In this document: piece after piece, positions 42,300 to 49,186 of the stretch
Numbering within the stretch: the first letter of the stretch is position 1
How the letters are laid out: each line of letters begins with the position of its first letter
Source: a virus
Reading direction: 5' to 3' (one strand)
IMG/VR virus record: IMGVR_UViG_3300044729_002069
Location: 1 to 63,089 of that record
DNA: 63,089 nt
The notes under the pieces: model-generated
Database searches by the model: none
Seen by the model: the letters and a program-made list of their open reading frames with translations, nothing else
Told to the model about the DNA's origin: nothing
Position numbers and translations under genes: made by a program

Positions 42300-42674
42300 T
42301 CAAGCGTCCGTTGGCGGAAGATAACTGGAGAATGCATCACTGAGGGCTTCATGGCCAATGCCAGGTACTTTCTCCAGCCATTGATAAACTGCTCCAAAGA
42401 GCTTGTCGGCAGAATGTTCAAGATCATGCACGCCTTCGGAGTAGCCTTCAAGAACAGTGCATACGTCATCGTAGATGGTGGGAGGCTGTTCCCAAGGTTC
42501 CTTTTCTTTGGCTTCTTCTTTTGCAAGAAGATAACCAAAGGCTGCAGCAGCACTTTTCGTTGCGCATAGATCAAAAGGCTCAAAGCGCTCTACAAGCAGC
42601 TTGAACTCTGGCAATGGCGCGTGCTGCATGGCGAGGCCGATTAGACGGTTTTTGGTGGAGAAATGGTCAGTCAT
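42300..42674 (-). CDS. Small hypothetical protein
   Basis: 124 residues from MTDHFSTKNRLIGLAMQHAP. Helical and acidic, with PWEQPPTIYDDVCTVLEGYSEGVHDLEHSADKLFG. The start overlaps the upstream stop (ATGACTGA). No recognised domain. Part of a three-gene set (42300-43462) joined by overlaps. Confidence 0.6.
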   Translation of the reverse strand: MTDHFSTKNRLIGLAMQHAPLPEFKLLVERFEPFDLCATKSAAAAFGYLLAKEEAKEKEPWEQPPTIYDDVCTVLEGYSEGVHDLEHSADKLFGAVYQWLEKVPGIGHEALSDAFSSYLPPTDA

Positions 42675-43005
42675 TGGGCAAAGCCTCCAATGCGCGGCGG
42701 ACGGTGTCAACATGCGCCTTTAGTTCATCGTGGACAGTGTATGCTTTGAGTTGGTCAATAGCGTAGCCGTCGATTTCATCGAGAGCGGACAACGCCTGTT
42801 GTTTTACGCTTGGCGGCTTGGGGCGGCGGGTGGCGCGGAGGTGGTTGCTTGTTTGATAGAAACCGCAGCGATTGAGCCACTCACAGCACGCCTCCAGCTC
42901 CTGATCTGCGCCAGCTTGGAATGCCGTTTCTATCGCGCACATTGGAGGCAGTCCGTTCAATTCCTTTATCAGCTCTGCTTGCATTTTCGCAGGATGATCA
43001 GTCAT
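42667..43005 (-). CDS. Small Cys-containing hypothetical protein
   Basis: 112 residues from MTDHPAKMQAELIKELNGLP. AFQAGADQELEACCEWLNRCGFYQ and RATRRPKPPSVKQQALSALDEI look like a compact helical protein; similar short proteins with ACCEWL are frequent in phages of aquatic bacteria. Its start overlaps the preceding stop in the same ATGACTGA arrangement as its downstream neighbour. Confidence 0.6.
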   Translation of the reverse strand: MTDHPAKMQAELIKELNGLPPMCAIETAFQAGADQELEACCEWLNRCGFYQTSNHLRATRRPKPPSVKQQALSALDEIDGYAIDQLKAYTVHDELKAHVDTVRRALEALPND

Positions 43006-43462
43006 TATTCTTCTCGTAGTAGCCAGCGGCATCCACCCAGCCCAGCAGGAGATCACTGTCGGACGGTGAAAGATCAATGGTTCCATTGCTGCGCTTTTTC
43101 CAGTAAGCAACTCCTTGATCGGTTTCACTCCAGGCAAATGCTCCCATAAGTTTGTAGCAGTCACCGTTAAGAGCTTCCACTGTGGCGGCCTTGTCAAATG
43201 CAATTTTGTTCAAGAACTTTTCAGTCACTGCAGGCTTGAAAGCCTCCTTCTTTAACGCTCTATTTGCAAGCAGCCTTTCCACTGCCTGGACAATCAGAGG
43301 CCACTCTTCAATGTCAATGGGAAGTTCGGTGTCAATTTCTTCAACTCGTAGCAAGATACATTTATCTTCTCCCCCCTCGTTTTCAATGGTGACGCGGGTG
43401 GAATAGGAGTGTTCGTCGCTGGGTACGGTTTCGTAGCCAAGGTTGCGAAGCGTGTAAGGCAT
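42998..43462 (-). CDS. Hypothetical protein
   Basis: 154 residues, MPYTLRNLGYETVPSDEHSY. Beta-rich N-terminal half (RVTIENEGGEDKCILLRVEEI), helical middle, and LLLGWVDAAGYYEKNND at the end. Not recognised. First gene of the overlapping trio. Only a weak AAGG lies upstream. Confidence 0.6.
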   Translation of the reverse strand: MPYTLRNLGYETVPSDEHSYSTRVTIENEGGEDKCILLRVEEIDTELPIDIEEWPLIVQAVERLLANRALKKEAFKPAVTEKFLNKIAFDKAATVEALNGDCYKLMGAFAWSETDQGVAYWKKRSNGTIDLSPSDSDLLLGWVDAAGYYEKNND

Positions 43463-43516
43463 GGTTGAGCCTTAAGGAACCTGCCTAGCATAAGCCTCTG
43501 CCTGCCCTCGTCAATC

Positions 43517-43540
43517 AGTCTCAACTGTCGCTTTGAGACT
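43517..43540. promoter_or_regulatory. 8-bp inverted repeat AGTCTCAA...TTGAGACT
   Basis: A perfect 8-bp dyad with an 8-base spacer lies between the genes at 42998-43462 and 43575-43811. With no T-run it is more likely an operator or processing hairpin than a terminator. Confidence 0.4.
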
Positions 43541-43574
43541 CAGCACGACAGCATTCCCTTGACTGCGCCAGTAG

Positions 43575-43811
43575 TCACCATTCCGGCCAGGAGCCATCTA
43601 GGTCTAATTCTTCCATGGAAGTGCGTAGGACTGTGGCAGCATGGCCAGTCTTGCCCGTGAGCGTAGGAGCGTAGCTGCCTTTCACGGAAGGCTGGAGCAA
43701 AGCCTTGAGCTTGCGGACTAGCTGGTTGTGCGTGCGCTTCTTGGCAATAGTGACTGACCAAATGGCTTCAAAGCGAAGCAAGGTGCGGGAAGGCTCAGAG
43801 CGTACGGTCAT
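43575..43811 (-). CDS. Small protein next to the winged-helix gene
   Basis: 78 residues from MTVRSEPSRTLLRFEAIWSV. TIAKKRTHNQLVRKLKALLQPSVKGSYAPTLTGKTG is basic and may bind nucleic acid. ATG 43811 lies just after the upstream stop, so earlier in-frame Met codons are rejected. Unknown function. Confidence 0.5.
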   Translation of the reverse strand: MTVRSEPSRTLLRFEAIWSVTIAKKRTHNQLVRKLKALLQPSVKGSYAPTLTGKTGHAATVLRTSMEELDLDGSWPEW

Positions 43812-43815
43812 GGGG

Positions 43816-44433
43816 CTACGGGCGAAGAGATCGAACGCTTTTACGAGGACGAGGCTGCGCTGCAAGCTTCCTGTAGAGAGTCATGCCAGCTTCCGTGAGT
43901 GCATACAGCCCTCTCTCTGGGCGCCAAGTCAAACCTTCATTCGCCATCCTGCTCAGCGTGTTGTAGATGGTCTGCTGAGGAATGGTAACGCTAGGCAGTC
44001 GGTGGATGCTTTCAGGAGACAGTGGCACAGGCGATGATCCCAAGGCTTCAATGATGATTTCCCTGGCGGGGCGTGAACCGTTGCTGCCAATCCTCCAAAG
44101 CAAGCGATTCTTGTAGTTGCCAATGGCGCACCGAGCTTCTCTTGTCTGACAAGGCAATCTCCTGACGAACTCCCGCAGCAGTGCATTGTTTGGCCTCCAT
44201 GAAGGAGCTGACAATGTGGCCATGGGAGCAATGGCGTCCAGGCGGGCAGTGATGGCCAGTTCGTCGTTGACAGACGCTGCTACCACCTTGAGCACAACAA
44301 GACGATGGGGAGAGTACCAGAGGAGGTCGAGCAAGCCCTGCTTAAAGGCTTCTGGAGTGGTTCGCCATGAGCAGTAGACAAAATCTGGATCGTTTTCCCA
44401 TTGAGCGACAAAAAAGCGACCGTCGTAGTCCAT
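43816..44433 (-). CDS. Protein with C-terminal winged helix
   Basis: 205 residues. The first 100 are unfamiliar (FVAQWENDPDFVYCSWRTTPEAFKQGLLDLLWY). The C-terminal 80 look like a winged helix: PLSPESIHRLPSVTIPQQTIYNTLSRMANEGLTWRPERGLYALTEAGM, as in PadR/ArsR-like regulators. It is the first gene after the divergent region and may regulate it. Confidence 0.6.
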   Translation of the reverse strand: MDYDGRFFVAQWENDPDFVYCSWRTTPEAFKQGLLDLLWYSPHRLVVLKVVAASVNDELAITARLDAIAPMATLSAPSWRPNNALLREFVRRLPCQTREARCAIGNYKNRLLWRIGSNGSRPAREIIIEALGSSPVPLSPESIHRLPSVTIPQQTIYNTLSRMANEGLTWRPERGLYALTEAGMTLYRKLAAQPRPRKSVRSLRP

Positions 44434-44598
44434 GAAAGACAGGATTGACTTACCAGAAGCACCTTACCACTTACCACTTTTGCTTGCAAGCCCTGTCGTA
44501 GCAATGCCCTCGCACTTACCACCACCCATCGTTTACAATAGCGTTATGCGCAGCGTGTGTCTACGAGCAGTTGACGTGCCAACGCGCAGTGGTGCGAG

Positions 44599-44626
44599 CT
44601 GAACTGAGCGGTTACGAGCAGTTCAG
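44599..44626 (-). ncRNA. Hairpin with CTCGTA loop
   Basis: CTGAACTG...CAGTTCAG, a perfect 8-bp stem around a 12-base loop that reads CTCGTAACCGCT on the minus strand. It shares the CTGCTCGTA motif with the neighbouring elements and with a further 5-bp hairpin near 44545-44585. Confidence 0.5.
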
Positions 44627-44671
44627 GAACCTCCGCGAGCCGCTACGAGCGGGAGCCCCAAGCGTTCCTGA
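44623..44671 (-). ncRNA. Leader hairpin element, copy 3
   Basis: Minus strand: stem TCAGGAAC / GTTCCTGA (8 bp) encloses GCTTGGGGCTCCCGCTCGTA and a GCGG...CCGC-like segment. It shares the CGCTTGGGGCTC and GCTCGTA blocks with copies at 44725, 61181 and 61280 but has an unrelated stem. Confidence 0.6.
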
Positions 44672-44724
44672 CTAAGCGGCTCTGCTCTACCACTCCCTCT
44701 CAACTACCTTCTTCTTCCAGAAGC

Positions 44725-44778
44725 AGAAGGACGCGGCGAGAGGGAAGCCCCAAAGCGAACGTTCTTAAGCGTCCTTCT
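44725..44778 (-). ncRNA. Leader hairpin element, copy 4
   Basis: Minus strand: 10-bp perfect stem AGAAGGACGC / GCGTCCTTCT encloses TTCGCTTTGGGGCTTCCC and CTCTCGC. One base longer in the core than copy 3. Located upstream of the minus-strand operon that begins at 44433. Confidence 0.6.
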
Positions 44779-44808
44779 TTACGATGCTTTCCTAAGTAAC
44801 CTTCGCTA

Positions 44809-44853
44809 GGAGCCGAACGAGCAGAGCCACCAGCGTTTCGTACATAAGGCTCC
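44809..44853 (-). ncRNA. Leader hairpin element, copy 5 (divergent)
   Basis: Minus strand: 6-bp stem GGAGCC / GGCTCC encloses GAAACGCTGGTGGCTC then TGCTCGTTC. The core deviates (TGGTGGCTC for TTGGGGCTC) but block order and spacing are kept. Confidence 0.5.
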
Positions 44854-44975
44854 CTCTCCACCACCAATCATCAATCTTCCTTCTTCTGGCGTGAGCGTTG
44901 AGTCTATGGGGAAGGTGTGCTTGCGTGGGGCTGGATAAAGAAAAGAGTTCAATACTATACAAAGAAGAAGAAAAC

Positions 44976-45025
44976 AGCACCGTACTGATCAACGCTCTTG
45001 GGGAGCTACCCGCTCAAACGGTGCT
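44976..45025 (+). ncRNA. Leader hairpin element, copy 6
   Basis: Plus strand: 8-bp perfect stem AGCACCGT / ACGGTGCT encloses CAACGCTCTTGGGGAGC and CCCGCTC. An AATACTATACA box just upstream may be its promoter. It reads toward the HNH gene, whereas copies 3-5 read the other way, as expected for leaders of divergent units. The remainder of 44434-45438 holds no gene that I can support. Confidence 0.55.
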
Positions 45026-45100
45026 TCCTGCGCGAGAGAACAATGGGAAAGGAAAGGCGGCAAGACATCCCTAATTCCAGAACAAAGCCTTTTCTTAGAG

Positions 45101-45120
45101 CGTATATACAACGTATCTAC
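45101..45120. repeat. Left inverted repeat flanking the HNH cassette
   Basis: CGTATATACAACGTATCTAC. Its reverse complement matches 46125-46144 at 18 of 20 bases. Each repeat is itself a tandem of GTAKATAC units with 11-base period. Directly after it, two 21-base near-direct repeats (AACTATCAGGAA... and AATTATCAGGAA...) lie at 45126 and 45152. Confidence 0.65.
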
Positions 45121-45438
45121 ACAATAACTATCAGGAAAACAACTAACTGGTAATTATCAGGAATGCAACTAAAAGAAACAATCGGCCTCTTGAACAATCG
45201 CTAGGGCTACTTCTCGTTCGGCCTGCTACGAACAATCTTATGACCTCACTCCAGCTCGCTCATTGAAGATCGTTCGGTCAGTGACGACTAGCTTCTGACG
45301 GAGTATTGGCACGATGGGCAATGCTTGCTCAGTATTGGCTCTTTCCCATGGTCAGGCAATACTTCATTGTGGGGATGAACCTAGCTATTCCTTTCACTTG
45401 AGAGGGGATTAGCATGTGACATTGACAATTCAAAAGCT

Positions 45439-46008
45439 ATGGAAAAGCAGTGCTCCAAATGCCGTCTCGTAAAACCACATGAGCTTTTCTCCTTGAACAA
45501 AAGGTCTCATGATGGTTTTAACAACTGGTGTAAAGAGTGCTACAAAGAGTACTACTACGCCAATGCTTCCAAAATCAATAATCAGGCTAAAGCAAGAAGA
45601 CTAACAAATCTGCAGCCCTATACTGAATACCGCCGTCAATACGACAAAGAAAGAGAGAAGGGAGTAACGGGAAAGCTGAGGTCTATGTTGCGATCATCTA
45701 GGAAAAGAGCCAAAGAGAAAGGGCTTGAACATACCCTTAAGCTTGAAGACTTACAAGGATTGATGGTCTCTCATTGCCCCATCAGGCTCAAGAAGTTGTC
45801 ATGGGAAGATTCGGGCACTCAACTGCGCCAGTACGATCCTGATGCACCTTCACTAGACAGGATTGACTCCGCAAAAGGATACATACAAGGTAACGTCCAA
45901 ATTATTTCGCACCAAGCCAACACATGGAAAAATAGCATGACATTGGAACAGGCTCGCATGATTGTCAGATACATAGAAGCTCACTGCGACTGTGGGGATG
46001 AAGATTGA
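45439..46008 (+). CDS. HNH-type endonuclease with N-terminal zinc knuckle
   Basis: 189 residues. Zn motif C5-x2-C8 ... C31-x2-C34 (CSKCRLVKPHELF, NWCKECYKEY), a basic helix, then HCPIRLKKLSW and SLDRIDSAKGYIQGNVQIIS with the D-R-I-D and G-N-V residues of phage HNH/homing enzymes, plus N161. Plus-strand gene between inverted repeats, so it looks like a mobile cassette. Its cleavage site is unknown. Confidence 0.78.
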   Translation: MEKQCSKCRLVKPHELFSLNKRSHDGFNNWCKECYKEYYYANASKINNQAKARRLTNLQPYTEYRRQYDKEREKGVTGKLRSMLRSSRKRAKEKGLEHTLKLEDLQGLMVSHCPIRLKKLSWEDSGTQLRQYDPDAPSLDRIDSAKGYIQGNVQIISHQANTWKNSMTLEQARMIVRYIEAHCDCGDED

Positions 46009-46124
46009 AAACTGCATCGAAATCCCGTTCCGTTTGGGAGGAGATACCCCGAGCAAACCAGCGCGAGGCTGGCTGTTACTGCTCCCTACGCTGTAGCGTG
46101 TGATACAGTTTCACACTTTGTAAC

Positions 46125-46144
46125 GTAGATACATTGTAGATACG
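46125..46144. repeat. Right inverted repeat flanking the HNH cassette
   Basis: GTAGATACATTGTAGATACG, an internal tandem of GTAGATAC with 11-base period, 18/20 identical to the reverse complement of 45101-45120. Just upstream are three small hairpins (CCAGC...GCTGG, ACGCT..AGCGT, GTGTGA...TCACAC). Confidence 0.65.
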
Positions 46145-46153
46145 GGCGAAAAT

Positions 46154-46166
46154 GAGAATGATTCTC
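46154..46166. promoter_or_regulatory. Perfect palindrome GAGAATGATTCTC (Fur-box-like)
   Basis: A 13-base palindrome preceded by AAAAT, strongly reminiscent of the core of bacterial Fur boxes (AATGAGAATGATTCTC type). It lies 10 bases beyond the right inverted repeat and downstream of the clamp operon. Fur binding is only a resemblance-based suggestion. Confidence 0.4.
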
Positions 46167-46225
46167 CCTTTCCCAAAAGAAAAAGCCCACCAACACTCAG
46201 TCAGCAGGCAGGCAAGCACTAACGG

Positions 46226-46417
46226 TCAGAAGCCCTGAAAGCCCTTCCTAAGGGCTTCCGTTGCGCTTCTGAAAGGGGAGCAAGGGGAAGCTTGGCAAAG
46301 CTTGCCAGAAGCGCTGCTAAGGGCTTCCTGCAGGCTTTCGGGAGCTTCTTCCTGCAGGCTTTCTGCAGCAAGCAAAAGAGCGAAAGCCTCAGAAGGGCTA
46401 AGGGAAAGTTTGATCAA
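46226..46417 (-). CDS. Small Ser/Ala/Leu-rich protein in composition island
   Basis: 63 residues from TTG 46417: MIKLSLSPSEAFALLLAAES. The start overlaps the preceding stop (TTGA). Extreme Ala/Ser/Glu/Leu content as in the two upstream genes. No recognised fold. Existence rests on coupling and shared composition. Confidence 0.4.
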   Translation of the reverse strand: MIKLSLSPSEAFALLLAAESLQEEAPESLQEALSSASGKLCQASPCSPFRSATEALRKGFQGF

Positions 46418-48330
46418 GCTTCCCCTTCTGCGGACTTCCTGTTAGGAAGAGAAAGCCATAGGCTTTTGCCTTCATAGTGTTCACTGTATGGGAGACAAGA
46501 AGAAAGGAAGCGTTCTTCCCCTAGGCTTTCCGCAAGCGGGAAAGCCTCACAAAAGAAAGGGAAAAGCCAGGACAGAAGCTCTTTCTGGAAAACCTCAAAA
46601 GCTTCCAAGCGTTCCCAACCTTGCGGCATCTTGTCTAAGCTTTCAGGCCGATAGAACGTTTCAGGATAGACAAAGTAGCCTTGTTGGGAGCAAAGCGAAA
46701 CAAGATGAGAAGCCCTTAAGGTTTCAGGTTTTCTGAAAAGAAGCCCGAACGTAGCACCGCCACCAACAAAAGGGGACAATGTGGCAAGGGCTTTCACTGA
46801 GGGAAGCTCAGCAGAAGCGAAAGAGGGAAGCGAAAGAGAAGGGGAAAGCATGGCAGAAAAGAGGGAAAGGAAAAAGGGAAGCTCAGCGAGAAAGACAGAA
46901 AGCCTGGAAAGCGTCAAGAAAGAGGAAGAAATCTTCTTCTGACTGATGATTTCCGGCACTTTCAGCGAAAGCATTAAGGGCCTGCAAGGCATATTGCGCT
47001 TCCTTTCTATTGAGAAAAGAGAAGGAAGCGGGAAAGCCGGGATCTTCCATGGGGAAAGAAAGAGGGAAAGAGGGAAGCCCGAAAGCTTCCCCATAGGATT
47101 ACTTGCGCTTCTGTACTGGCATCAACAAAGCTCTTTCCTTTCCTTCTGAAAAGGTGATAGGAGCAATGCTATAGGTCCATCCCAGTTCAATCCTTTCCCC
47201 TGAAAAGCTTTTAAGAAGCTTCTCCAAAAAGAAAGCGTTAACCACAAAAGCGCTTTCTTTTTCGCAGGCTTCCTTTGCCGCTTCCTGGTCCTTTTCTTTC
47301 AGCTCCCAGAAGCCGTCGGAAAGCTCGGGCTTTTGCGGGAAAGCCCGAAAGGAAGCCCTTACGCTTGCTTCCTGGCTTCCTATGGGGGCAAGGTCTGGAC
47401 TGTACTTGCTTCCCTTGCCAGTATCTGCCATCAACTCAGCAGAAAGGAAGATTTCCCCTATGGCGCCGTCTGTTGTGATCTGGACGTGGGGATTTCCAGC
47501 GCTTCCTTTCAGGGCAGAAAGCAAAGGGGAAAGAGCAGACAGAAGGGCTTTCCTGTCAACTGACAGTTTGTGCTTTTGTTCAGGGAAGAGCTGTTGATAG
47601 TTGGGGAAGCTTCCGCAAAGGGGAAAGCGCAACGCTACGAAAGAAGAAAGCCCGAAAGAGAAGCGCAAGAAGCCCGCTTCCCGCTTTTCTTGCCAGAAGC
47701 CCAAAAGCTTTTCCCGCTCTTTCTTGACTGTGCAAGCTTCCAGCAAGGGAAGAACAAAAGCGGGAAGCCAGGCAGAAGCCGGGAAGCTTTCGGCTTTCCA
47801 ATAGGAGGGAAGGTCTGCGGGAGCTTCCCTCAGACAGAAACCATCAGTAGCGCAAAAGCTCTTCTCAGAAAAGCCAATCCCACTAAGAGCAAGCTTTGCT
47901 TCGTCTCTTGAGGGAAGCCCTTTCAGGCTGAAAAGCGGAGCAAGCGGGAAGCCTTCCAAAAGCCCTTCCGCTTTCAGGAAAGGAAGCAAGGGAAGCTCTT
48001 TCTCATACAGTTCGTCCTGTTCTGAAAGCTCAAAAGCTTCAGCAGAAAGCGCAATCTTCCCGCCCTTGTCATCACAAAAGCTTTCACCGTTGAAAGATAC
48101 TGTCCCTTTTCCTTTTGTGGCTTTCAGGAAAGAAAGCAAGGGGAAGAAGGGAAAAGAAAGCCGTTTGGCTTCTCCATGGAAAGGAGATAGTTCAGTAGGA
48201 AGCCAGGCAGCGAAAGCGCTTTTGCCTGCAAAAGCTTCCACCAAAAGCCCGGCGCCATCAGCAGAAAGGAAAAGCCGGTCGCCAGTGATCCCGTAAGTTT
48301 GAGCTTTTCTGAAAGCTTCTGCCGCTTTTG
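46261..48330. repeat. AAGCTT-saturated composition island
   Basis: I count 17 AAGCTT palindromes here; one per 4 kb is expected in random sequence. GAAAGC, GGAAGC and their complements occur about every 15-20 bases on both strands, across three genes. The plus strand is purine-rich throughout. Confidence 0.8.
46414..47094 (-). CDS. Leu/Ser/Phe-rich protein downstream of sliding clamp
   Basis: 226 residues, MGKLSGFPLSLFLSPWKIPA. The first half is unusually hydrophobic and Ser/Leu/Phe/Pro-rich; the second half looks globular (VYPETFYRPESLDKMPQGWERLEAFEVFQKELL). It starts 4 bases after the clamp stop, so the two are co-translated. Restricted amino-acid use parallels the clamp. Function unknown. 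Confidence 0.5.
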   Translation of the reverse strand: MGKLSGFPLSLFLSPWKIPAFPLPSLFSIERKRNMPCRPLMLSLKVPEIISQKKISSSFLTLSRLSVFLAELPFFLSLFSAMLSPSLSLPSFASAELPSVKALATLSPFVGGGATFGLLFRKPETLRASHLVSLCSQQGYFVYPETFYRPESLDKMPQGWERLEAFEVFQKELLSWLFPFFCEAFPLAESLGEERFLSSCLPYSEHYEGKSLWLSLPNRKSAEGEA

Positions 48331-48430
48331 CCACGGCCAGAAGCTCAAAAGAAGAGGCAACAAAAGAAAGCATGGGAGCAGAAGCGGGGGAAGCGGGAAG
48401 TGTGGAAAGGGAAAGAGAAGGGGAAGCCAT
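47099..48430 (-). CDS. dnaN: Divergent DNA polymerase III beta sliding clamp
   Basis: 443 residues. Domain II: ALSGIGFSEKSFCATDGFCLRE and FPLCGSFPNYQQLFP, equivalents of the ATDGxRL and FPxYxxxxP motifs. Domain III: KLSVDRKALLSALSPLL and the C-terminal signature VVNAFFLEKLLKSF ... APITFSEGKERALLMPVQKR (family: P-x-x-I ... LMPVR). It would tether a polymerase to DNA. Low Val/Thr/Asp/Asn, high Ser/Ala/Phe/Leu. A polypyrimidine stretch of about 35 bases precedes the ATG. Confidence 0.75.
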   Translation of the reverse strand: MASPSLSLSTLPASPASAPMLSFVASSFELLAVAKAAEAFRKAQTYGITGDRLFLSADGAGLLVEAFAGKSAFAAWLPTELSPFHGEAKRLSFPFFPLLSFLKATKGKGTVSFNGESFCDDKGGKIALSAEAFELSEQDELYEKELPLLPFLKAEGLLEGFPLAPLFSLKGLPSRDEAKLALSGIGFSEKSFCATDGFCLREAPADLPSYWKAESFPASAWLPAFVLPLLEACTVKKEREKLLGFWQEKREAGFLRFSFGLSSFVALRFPLCGSFPNYQQLFPEQKHKLSVDRKALLSALSPLLSALKGSAGNPHVQITTDGAIGEIFLSAELMADTGKGSKYSPDLAPIGSQEASVRASFRAFPQKPELSDGFWELKEKDQEAAKEACEKESAFVVNAFFLEKLLKSFSGERIELGWTYSIAPITFSEGKERALLMPVQKRK

Positions 48431-48468
48431 GGGAAAAAGGGAAAGAGGGAAGGAAGGGGAGAGAAGCC

Positions 48469-48660
48469 TTAAAAGGGGTTACTCCAGTTAAATGCTTGCG
48501 TATCGGTTACTAGGCCCGATTTATTTAAGGCATCCACGTAGTTGTTAAAAGCCTCCCTTTTGGCAGTGACATCCCCTCTCCACTGAGGGGCATTCTCTAA
48601 GTGTTCCCTCCATGCTTGGCGGAAGTTTGCTAACACTTGGGCTTTAGTTAGTTTTTTCAT
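48469..48660 (-). CDS. Small protein upstream of clamp gene
   Basis: 63 residues, MKKLTKAQVLANFRQAWREHLENAPQWRGD, ending DTQAFNWSNPF. Helical. It has normal composition, marking the right border of the island. Similar mini-proteins starting with an (M)KKLTKAQ..(A)NFRxAW motif are known in phage accessory regions (recalled). Confidence 0.6.
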   Translation of the reverse strand: MKKLTKAQVLANFRQAWREHLENAPQWRGDVTAKREAFNNYVDALNKSGLVTDTQAFNWSNPF

Positions 48661-48693
48661 GATGGGAGGCCAAACAGGATAAATAACAGCGAT

Positions 48694-49062
48694 CTAGCAA
48701 CAGGCAAGCGCCACACTTGAATAACACTGGTCAATAGGGAACCCGCGACCGGCCAAGTCCGATTCGCGGTAAAAATACAACGCGCAACCCCTAGGGTCGG
48801 CTTGGTGATAGATTAGCCCGCCGCACTTAGCGGCTAAATCTGCCGCTTCTTTAAGTAGCTTTGCCTCCTGATTGGAGATAATGCCACCTTTAAGAGTGCA
48901 GTTGCCGTAACGGTCAAGATAGTAACGGCGAGGGATTGTGCATTCTGCATCGTCCCATTGGATAGCGCCGTTGCATTCAGCCTCTGCCCACTTATGCAGA
49001 CGGCGTTGGATGGCGCACAAGCGGCTGAAAACGGAAGCCGGTAAATCTTTTTTTGTTGTCAT
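48694..49062 (-). CDS. Hypothetical protein
   Basis: 122 residues, MTTKKDLPASVFSRLCAIQRRLHKWAEAECNG, with IPRRYYLDRYGNCTLKGGIISNQEAKLLKEAADLAAKCGGLIYHQADPRGCALYF. Compact alpha/beta protein seen in phage accessory regions; six Cys. Leader is CTCTTCCTTTTCC before ATG. Function unknown. Confidence 0.6.
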   Translation of the reverse strand: MTTKKDLPASVFSRLCAIQRRLHKWAEAECNGAIQWDDAECTIPRRYYLDRYGNCTLKGGIISNQEAKLLKEAADLAAKCGGLIYHQADPRGCALYFYRESDLAGRGFPIDQCYSSVALACC

Positions 49063-49108
49063 GGAAAAGGAAGAGAAGGGAAAGCCTCACGGTCGCCCGT
49101 GAGGGAAG

Positions 49109-49158
49109 CCGTCGCCCGGGATCGAACCGGAACAAAGCGCCACCAAGCGCAACGACAG
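49109..49158 (-). ncRNA. Mini tRNA-like fold lacking an anticodon arm
   Basis: Minus strand: CTGTCG / CGACGG acceptor-like stem, a GCGC-TTGGTG-GCGC hairpin and a T-arm-like TCCGG-TTCGATC-CCGGG. It follows a terminator. It could be a tRNA remnant or chance similarity. Confidence 0.3.
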
Positions 49159-49159
49159 G

Positions 49160-49186
49160 AAAAAGGGAAAGGCTTTCGCCTTTCCC
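49160..49186 (-). terminator. Strong minus-strand terminator
   Basis: GGGAAAGG-CGAAAG-CCTTTCCC (8-bp perfect stem) followed by TTTTT on the minus strand. It would end transcripts coming from the iteron region or the methyltransferase gene before they reach the 48694-49062 gene. Confidence 0.75.

Noticed and set aside
44623-44671. Twister ribozyme, because the opposite strand reads GAGCCCCAAGCG
   Set aside because: Only a short CCCAAGC stretch resembles twister; the required internal loops and second pseudoknot partner are not found.
46226-47094. Treating the two genes after the clamp as non-coding shadows
   Set aside because: Kept at low confidence because start-stop coupling and the same codon bias as the clamp argue for translation.
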